From a virus, in the IMG/VR virus record IMGVR_UViG_3300021247_000872, positions 1-34,321 of that record: DNA of 34,321 nt; one strand, written 5' to 3'. Of the stretch, positions 29,834 to 34,321 are shown piece by piece. Both the position numbers and the translations under genes were made by a program. Positions within the stretch are counted from its first letter, which is position 1, and each line of letters begins with the position of its first letter. The notes beneath the pieces are model-generated. The model was not told where the DNA came from. It worked only from the letters and a program-made list of their open reading frames with translations, and searched no databases.

Positions 29834-30310
29834 CTAAACTGTAATTATCTCGTAAGAGAGCACCATACCATAATCTATTCTACCATCCGCAGAAATGTCT
29901 AAAATATTAGTTGCTCCAAGCCTTCTGGTAGTAAAGTTTGGAGATGTAGTTGTAATTTTCTTATTATTTAATAAGGAATCTACTCTATCAGCAATATTCT
30001 TAAGTTTAGCAAAAGATACTGCACCTTTCTGCCTATACCATACTGTAACTTTATAATTATGATAAGTAAAAGCTGTATCTCCACACAAAACAATATCGTC
30101 TTGTTTGAAATTACCAACATGACTTATTACAATATAAGGTACTTCTGGTATTTTGTTGCTTACCGGATCTTGATCAGGAGCAATATGTAAATAAATGCCT
30201 TTTTGATAACCTGGAACTTTGTTATTAATTGCAAGATAACCAGTCAATGTAGTATCAGCAGTTAATGTATCATGTATCCATTCTTCAATAATAATTGGTT
30301 CAAATGCCAT
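29834..30310 (-). CDS. Tail terminator / completion protein (DUF3168-like)
   Basis: A 158-residue protein with the layout of small tail terminator proteins: an N-terminal helix (IIIEEWIHDTLTADTTL), a strand with IPEVPYIVISHVGN, a middle YHNYKVTVWYRQKG strand, a helix (FAKLKNIADRVDSLLNN) and a C-terminal YGMVLSYEIITV strand. It would cap the tube at the head side. It is coupled to the upstream gp10-like gene by an overlapping TAATG. Confidence 0.75.
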   Translation of the reverse strand: MAFEPIIIEEWIHDTLTADTTLTGYLAINNKVPGYQKGIYLHIAPDQDPVSNKIPEVPYIVISHVGNFKQDDIVLCGDTAFTYHNYKVTVWYRQKGAVSFAKLKNIADRVDSLLNNKKITTTSPNFTTRRLGATNILDISADGRIDYGMVLSYEIITV

Positions 30311-30741
30311 TAGATATAACTCCTAAAGAATAGATTTTTTACATCTTTTTCAAAGTCAGGTTTCAATTTATCAATAGAAGGATTTACAAAAGGTCTTGGA
30401 AGTAAAACTCTATTTCCATATTTTGCACCATATTCTAAAGCTGCAGCATAATCAACTTCAATTTTAACTTGTCTAAAGCCAAAAGAAGGAGGACTAATAC
30501 TAATGCCAGCTATTAATTCTCCTGTCCAATTTGCAGGATAATTTCCAGGAGAAGAACTTATATGATTACCATAGACTCTTCCAGTTTTTGGAGTTGTCAT
30601 AATACCTTCAATCATAGTATTACGCAGCATAATACAATACTTTTGAGTAATGTCATCAGTACCATTTACAGCCTTTTTCATTCTTGATATTAAATTATCA
30701 AGTTTTCGCATATTTAATCTTGATTGAAAATTAATTTTCAT
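30310..30741 (-). CDS. HK97 gp10-like tail completion protein
   Basis: A 143-residue protein with the family pattern: N-terminal helices (LDNLISRMKKAVNGTDDIT, then YCIMLRNTMIEGIM), a PKTGRVYG...HISSSPGNYPANWTG segment with TGEL, then VDYAAALEYGAKYGN and a final RPFVNPSIDKLKPDFEKDV helix. Such proteins join the connector to the tail. It overlaps the preceding and following genes by one base each. Confidence 0.85.
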   Translation of the reverse strand: MKINFQSRLNMRKLDNLISRMKKAVNGTDDITQKYCIMLRNTMIEGIMTTPKTGRVYGNHISSSPGNYPANWTGELIAGISISPPSFGFRQVKIEVDYAAALEYGAKYGNRVLLPRPFVNPSIDKLKPDFEKDVKNLFFRSYI

Positions 30742-31454
30742 TACAAACTTCTTACTTTAATAGCTAAAGGTCCATAAGAAACAGTGTCAGTTGCACCTAT
30801 TCTTTGAACATAAGCATTGTAAAGACCAGCTGTTCCAGTTACAGCAGATGTCAAAGTAAATGATAATTCTCCATTAGCATCATATTGAATTGTTGGAGTA
30901 TAAGTAGCTACAAGTGTATTTGAAAGATTATAAACTTTGACAGTACAAGCTCTGTTATTTATAGCAATAGGAGCATTATTAGCATCTACTGTTTGAACAT
31001 TTACAACCAGATTGGTTCCTACAAATACATCAAGAGTATCATTACAATTTGTTTGATCTGATAATAATTTATAAGGAGCTGTTGCAAGAGTAGCTTCAGC
31101 AACTATTCCACCTAATTGGAATGAGAAATAAGCAGAAGAAGATGCTGAATAACCATGGAAACTAATCATTACTTGATCTTTTCCAGCAGCAATAGCAGCA
31201 TCAGGAACATCAAACCTATAGAGGCCTGGAGTATTAGTAGCATCAATTTCTTTAAAACCACCAGAAATCCAAGCTCCAGTTACAGTTTGATTGGCAAGAG
31301 TAATAGCTACAGGTACTTCTCCTGGTCTTGTATATCTTACAACCATACCAGCTGTATTATAAGCAAGTCCTGTAGCTGGATTGTTATTATTTTGTCTTAT
31401 TTCGAGCAAAACTGTTTCTGAAGTTGCTCCTGCTGGCATTATATGATAATTCAT
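30741..31454 (-). CDS. Fibre/adhesion protein with Ig-like BppU-type C-terminus
   Basis: A 237-residue beta protein. The first half (TAGMVVRYTRPGEVPVAITL through GLYRFDVPDAAIAAGKD) is a module often seen in phage virion genes. The second half (TNLVVNVQTVDANNAPIAIN to GPLAIKVRSL) resembles the BppU/Ig-like domain that also ends the next upstream gene (DTIYGGLEIQVRL). The two probably act together in the tail or neck fibre. The ribosome site is AGGTTATAAAA. Placement before gp10-like genes suggests neck or tail fibre. Confidence 0.65.
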   Translation of the reverse strand: MNYHIMPAGATSETVLLEIRQNNNNPATGLAYNTAGMVVRYTRPGEVPVAITLANQTVTGAWISGGFKEIDATNTPGLYRFDVPDAAIAAGKDQVMISFHGYSASSSAYFSFQLGGIVAEATLATAPYKLLSDQTNCNDTLDVFVGTNLVVNVQTVDANNAPIAINNRACTVKVYNLSNTLVATYTPTIQYDANGELSFTLTSAVTGTAGLYNAYVQRIGATDTVSYGPLAIKVRSL

Positions 31455-31456
31455 TT

Positions 31457-33805
31457 TTATAACCTAACCTGTATTTCAAGTCCACCATAAATTGTATCGC
31501 TTGTTCCATCATTTATTACAAGAACAGCATTATAATTTCCAGTAGTATTTGTTACTGTTGTATCAATATTAAAGCTTACTAAACCACCAGTAGCATAATC
31601 AAGAGTAGCAGCATAAGTTTGTACTAAAATACTTGCACTATTGTAAACTTTAACACTATGAGTATAAACAGCATTTAATGGAATATTCTCTCCATATTCA
31701 TCAACAACAGACATTTGAATATTTCTATTGTCGCCTTTAACTAAATCAAGAATATTATTTGGTCCTAAATCAGTAGTAGAAAGCTTAAATGGTCCTTGTT
31801 TTACAATTACACCACCACCGCCACTACCACCAGCAGTACTTACTCTACTATCCAAGAAATAACCAAATGTATTTGTAGCAGGTACTCCACCAGTTGGAGA
31901 TGCAGTTGATCTAACCTGATTCCAAATAGCTTGTGTAATAGCTGTTGTAGTAGGAGGAGTAGTATAAGTAAATGATGCCATTCTACTTGTAATAGTATCA
32001 TTTAAATTAGTACCAAGAATGTATCCTGCTTGACCTGTAGTAAATGTGCTTGGCAATGCTTGTTGCCATATTTGAGTTACAGTTGGTGGAGCAGTATAAG
32101 AAGAACTTGCTAATCTTGAAGAAATAGTATTATCTACGTTAGTTTTGAGTTGTAAACCAATACTATTAGTTGTATTAATATTAGCAACAAGATGATTCCA
32201 AATAGTAGATGCATCTGCTACTGATCCCACTGATCCACTAACGGAGCCAACACTTCCGACCACATTGCCTCCCACATTTCCAACCACGTTATTAACACTT
32301 CCAACTACGTTACCTCCTACATTTCCTGTTACAGAGGCAACACTGCCAGATACGCTTCCAACACTTCCGGTTGTGTTGAATGTTTGTGCAGCGGATAATG
32401 AATATCCAGTTTTATCAGATACAGTACCAGCAGTAACTGCTCCAGTTCCTGAAATTGCAAGAGTAGAGAAGTTAGTTGGTAATGTAAATGTAGCCATTCT
32501 TGAACCTACGTTGGTATCAAGACGGTTTCCTACAATATTTCCAGCAGTTCCAGCAGCATAAGTACCAGGAAGTGCTGTACTCCAAGGATCACCAGCAGAA
32601 GCAGCAGAGTTAAGTTTAGCACCAGCAGATCCAGCAGCAAATGATCCAGGAATTGGTTCTGTCCATACAGCTGTTGAAATACTACCAGCAGTTGGTATAG
32701 ATATAACATTATTAAAAGTCACAAATCCACTTGTATCAATAGCAAGAGAAGAGAATCTTGTAGGTAAAGTAAATGTTGCCATTCTTGATCCTACGTTAGT
32801 ATCAAGTCTATTACCAATTATATTTCCAGCTGTACCTGCTCCATAAGCACCTGGCAAAACTGTACTCCATGGATCAGCAGCAGTTCCAGCAGCATTAAGT
32901 TTAAATCCAGCTTGGCCACTTGTGTATGTTCCTGGTAATGCTTCAGACCATACTTGTGTAGCAATGGCTGCTGCTGTTGGAGGAATTGTATAGGTAAATG
33001 TAGCCATTCTTGATGAAATGGTAGTATCAATATTAGTCTTAAGTTGAAGACCAATACTTGATGCAGTTGTTACGTTAGCAGCAAGAACATCCCAGACTGA
33101 TTGGCTTGTAATGTCGTTAAAACCAGTAATTCCTGTTCCTTTAGCGAGAACTATATTAGTACCTGCTGATAATGTTCTTGTTGTAGCTGCCCAGATTGAT
33201 GTAGCAGTTCCTTGATCGAGTTTTCCACCAGCTTGAGTTGAAGTATAAGTTCCTGGAATAGTTTCTGACCATACTTGAGTAGCAATAGCAGCCGCTGTTG
33301 GAGGTGCTGTGGCTAATGAATAGCCAGTTTTATCATTATTAGTAGTAACAGTAACACCATTAGTTACTGAAACAACAGTTGAGATTGCTCCTGAACCATT
33401 AACAGCAATTTGGTTCGCACCACTTCCTGTAGTTGGAATAGCACCAAGAGAACCAGTAGCCACAGCAGGAATGGCAGACAAGCCAAGATTTGTGGCTGCT
33501 GCATAATCATATGCCATAACTTGACAAATAGCATTATAATCTCTTGATACTGTTGCTTTTTCAATATTTACAGCAATCCATCCTAATGTATCTACCTCTC
33601 CAGTAGTAAACTCATAATAATACTGACCATTACCTATTTCAGTCCAAGTACCAGCACCAGAAGCAACTGTAGCACCATTTTTAGAAATGTTGATAGTAGG
33701 AGTTACTACACCAACTTCTGGTGTAAAACCATCAGTTAAATCAACTAATAATACAGGTATTCTACGTCTTGCTGCTGTGGCTTCTGATTGCTTTATTTGA
33801 AACAT
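31457..33805 (-). CDS. Large repetitive fibre protein
   Basis: A 782-residue protein. The N-terminal domain (about 1-100, RRRIPVLLVDLTDGFTPEVG through GQYYYEFTTGEVDTLGWIAV) is a known phage fibre start. A long tandem-repeat region follows, with units such as PPTAAAIATQVWSE, PGTYTSGQAG, GNRLDTNVGSRMATFTLPT and IGLQLKTN. A Val-Gly-Ser/Asn stretch (about 480-530, repeated VGNVGGNVVGSV) is next, then more units. The C-terminus is a BppU/Ig-like domain. It is likely a trimeric fibre shaft with end domains. Repeat number may vary by recombination. A TGATAAAATA element precedes it. Confidence 0.75.
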   Translation of the reverse strand: MFQIKQSEATAARRRIPVLLVDLTDGFTPEVGVVTPTINISKNGATVASGAGTWTEIGNGQYYYEFTTGEVDTLGWIAVNIEKATVSRDYNAICQVMAYDYAAATNLGLSAIPAVATGSLGAIPTTGSGANQIAVNGSGAISTVVSVTNGVTVTTNNDKTGYSLATAPPTAAAIATQVWSETIPGTYTSTQAGGKLDQGTATSIWAATTRTLSAGTNIVLAKGTGITGFNDITSQSVWDVLAANVTTASSIGLQLKTNIDTTISSRMATFTYTIPPTAAAIATQVWSEALPGTYTSGQAGFKLNAAGTAADPWSTVLPGAYGAGTAGNIIGNRLDTNVGSRMATFTLPTRFSSLAIDTSGFVTFNNVISIPTAGSISTAVWTEPIPGSFAAGSAGAKLNSAASAGDPWSTALPGTYAAGTAGNIVGNRLDTNVGSRMATFTLPTNFSTLAISGTGAVTAGTVSDKTGYSLSAAQTFNTTGSVGSVSGSVASVTGNVGGNVVGSVNNVVGNVGGNVVGSVGSVSGSVGSVADASTIWNHLVANINTTNSIGLQLKTNVDNTISSRLASSSYTAPPTVTQIWQQALPSTFTTGQAGYILGTNLNDTITSRMASFTYTTPPTTTAITQAIWNQVRSTASPTGGVPATNTFGYFLDSRVSTAGGSGGGGVIVKQGPFKLSTTDLGPNNILDLVKGDNRNIQMSVVDEYGENIPLNAVYTHSVKVYNSASILVQTYAATLDYATGGLVSFNIDTTVTNTTGNYNAVLVINDGTSDTIYGGLEIQVRL
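32222..32370 (-). repeat. Val-Gly repeat DNA of fibre gene, GC-richer than surroundings
   Basis: This encodes a collagen-like VGSV/VGNV/GGNV series. The DNA repeats a unit reading CCTCCCACATTTCC / CCTCCTACATTTCC on the plus strand. Base use is visibly richer in C and G than the neighbouring coding sequence. It may be a hotspot for length change. Confidence 0.7.
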
Positions 33806-33829
33806 ACTTTGGACCTCATTTTAATAATT

Positions 33830-33839
33830 TATTTTATCA
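33830..33839 (-). promoter_or_regulatory. TGATAAAATA element before large fibre gene
   Basis: Minus-strand TGATAAAATAAATTATT begins at the stop codon of the preceding gene (TGA TAA) and lies 24 bases before the next start. Because the TGATAA part doubles as two stop codons, this copy could partly be coincidence. Confidence 0.4.
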
Positions 33840-34321
33840 GCCACTGAAACTATTAAATCCAGCAGGTAATGAAGATACTGTACTACCACCAGTTTGGTCA
33901 TATTTTATAGTGTCAAATAACAAATAACCTTGACAGATTTTTGTAGTGGTTTCTGTAAATGTAGTGCCATTATATTCCACCATATTAGCGATTATTCCAT
34001 TTCTAATGTCTGTTGGTATTTGAGCATTAGGTTGAGTAGCAGTTCTCATTAAAGGTGGAGTTCCAGTTGTACCTGTTAGCATAATGTAATATTTAGTTCC
34101 TGCTACAAAATCAACAGCATTATTAAACTCAAAAAATGGTAATGTAGAAGTAGTATTGAAATCTCCATCAACAGTAGCTGTAGCAAGTAAAGTACCAGCA
34201 GCATTTCTTACTCTTACTTCAAATGCTGTACTTGCTGCAATTGTTCCAGCAAGATTAAACTGCATACTTCTTAATGTAAGTGTTGGATGATTTGCTGGAA
34301 GTTGAAAAGTTGTTCCTATTT
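33837..34321 (-). CDS. Fibre/virion surface protein, C-terminal part (cut by window edge)
   Basis: The reading frame is open to the right edge, giving 160 residues beginning IGTTFQLPANHPTLTLRS. A downstream ATG at 34265 exists but has no good ribosome site and would cut into the conserved block, so the gene is treated as partial. It is paralogous to the C-terminal half of 276-1376 (NHP, VRVRNAAGTLL, KYYIMLTGT, ending GFNSFSG). It could be the remainder of the gene whose start is at 276-1, with roughly 100 codons missing between edges. Confidence 0.75.
   Translation of the reverse strand, partial: IGTTFQLPANHPTLTLRSMQFNLAGTIAASTAFEVRVRNAAGTLLATATVDGDFNTTSTLPFFEFNNAVDFVAGTKYYIMLTGTTGTPPLMRTATQPNAQIPTDIRNGIIANMVEYNGTTFTETTTKICQGYLLFDTIKYDQTGGSTVSSLPAGFNSFSG

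Noticed and set aside
32265-32561. Proline/threonine-rich plus-strand frame
   Set aside because: It is the antisense shadow of the Val-Gly repeat of the fibre gene.
31457-33805. Diversity-generating retroelement target
   Set aside because: The fibre gene is repetitive, but no reverse transcriptase or template repeat was seen in the window.
1-34321. tRNA genes and alternative genetic code
   Set aside because: No cloverleaf with a TTCGA-type arm was noticed, and TAA, TAG and TGA all serve as stops next to well-placed starts.

Overview
The window is almost entirely one genome segment of an AT-rich tailed double-stranded DNA bacteriophage. The flexible-tail (siphovirus-type) layout is shown by a terminase, portal, HK97-type protease and capsid, tail-tube proteins, a frameshifted tail-chaperone pair, a tape measure, tail-tip proteins and an endolysin. 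The genetic code is standard: TAA, TAG and TGA all end genes. Ribosome-binding sites are of AAGGA/GAGG type and there are good sigma70-type promoters, so the host is a low-GC bacterium with ordinary Shine-Dalgarno initiation. I cannot name the host. No integrase, DNA polymerase, primase, tRNA, CRISPR array or insertion sequence was seen.

Layout. The late genes are on the minus strand. Read in transcription order, they begin at 10.3 kb with an HTH regulator and a sigma factor, then terminase small and large subunits, portal, prohead protease, major capsid, head-tail connectors, a holin-like pair and fibre genes, and run off the left edge. The same order resumes at the right edge with the end of a related fibre gene, then a large repetitive fibre, tail completion, terminator, two tube proteins, chaperones, tape measure, two large tail proteins and the lysis genes down to 19.7 kb. 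The two edges therefore look like two sides of one circular or circularly permuted map cut inside a fibre gene, with some sequence probably missing at the junction.

The early/control part lies between 10.3 and 19.7 kb. A 535-base repeat-rich intergenic region (candidate origin or operator) sits between the divergent HTH gene and an unknown plus-strand gene. A minus-strand operon (16.2 to 11.65 kb) encodes mostly small acidic unknown proteins plus a RepA/RecA-like hexameric helicase. Its genes share an AAGGAATAAA leader in front of the start codon, and it has two recognisable promoters with palindromes over them. A roughly 1.4 kb zone (16.2-17.64 kb) holds one tiny membrane-protein gene, direct repeats and a dense set of hairpins. 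A plus-strand cluster (17.64-19.43 kb) encodes a VRR-NUC nuclease, unknown proteins and two hidden tiny membrane proteins. It ends in a candidate non-coding RNA of about 150 nt with its own promoter and terminator.

Most notable observations: (1) a 10-base element TGATAAAATA, which reads as an extended -10 promoter, in nearly every wide gap of the late operon and before 17641, together with a phage sigma factor whose -35-reading region is eroded; (2) a textbook A AAA AAC -1 frameshift site in the tail chaperone gene; (3) the candidate structured RNA at 19477-19625 and the hairpin field at 17240-17610; (4) the repeat-rich candidate origin at 10.3-10.84 kb; (5) two classes of ribosome-binding site that separate early from late genes. 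All functional statements rest on reading the sequence and family knowledge; no database search was run.
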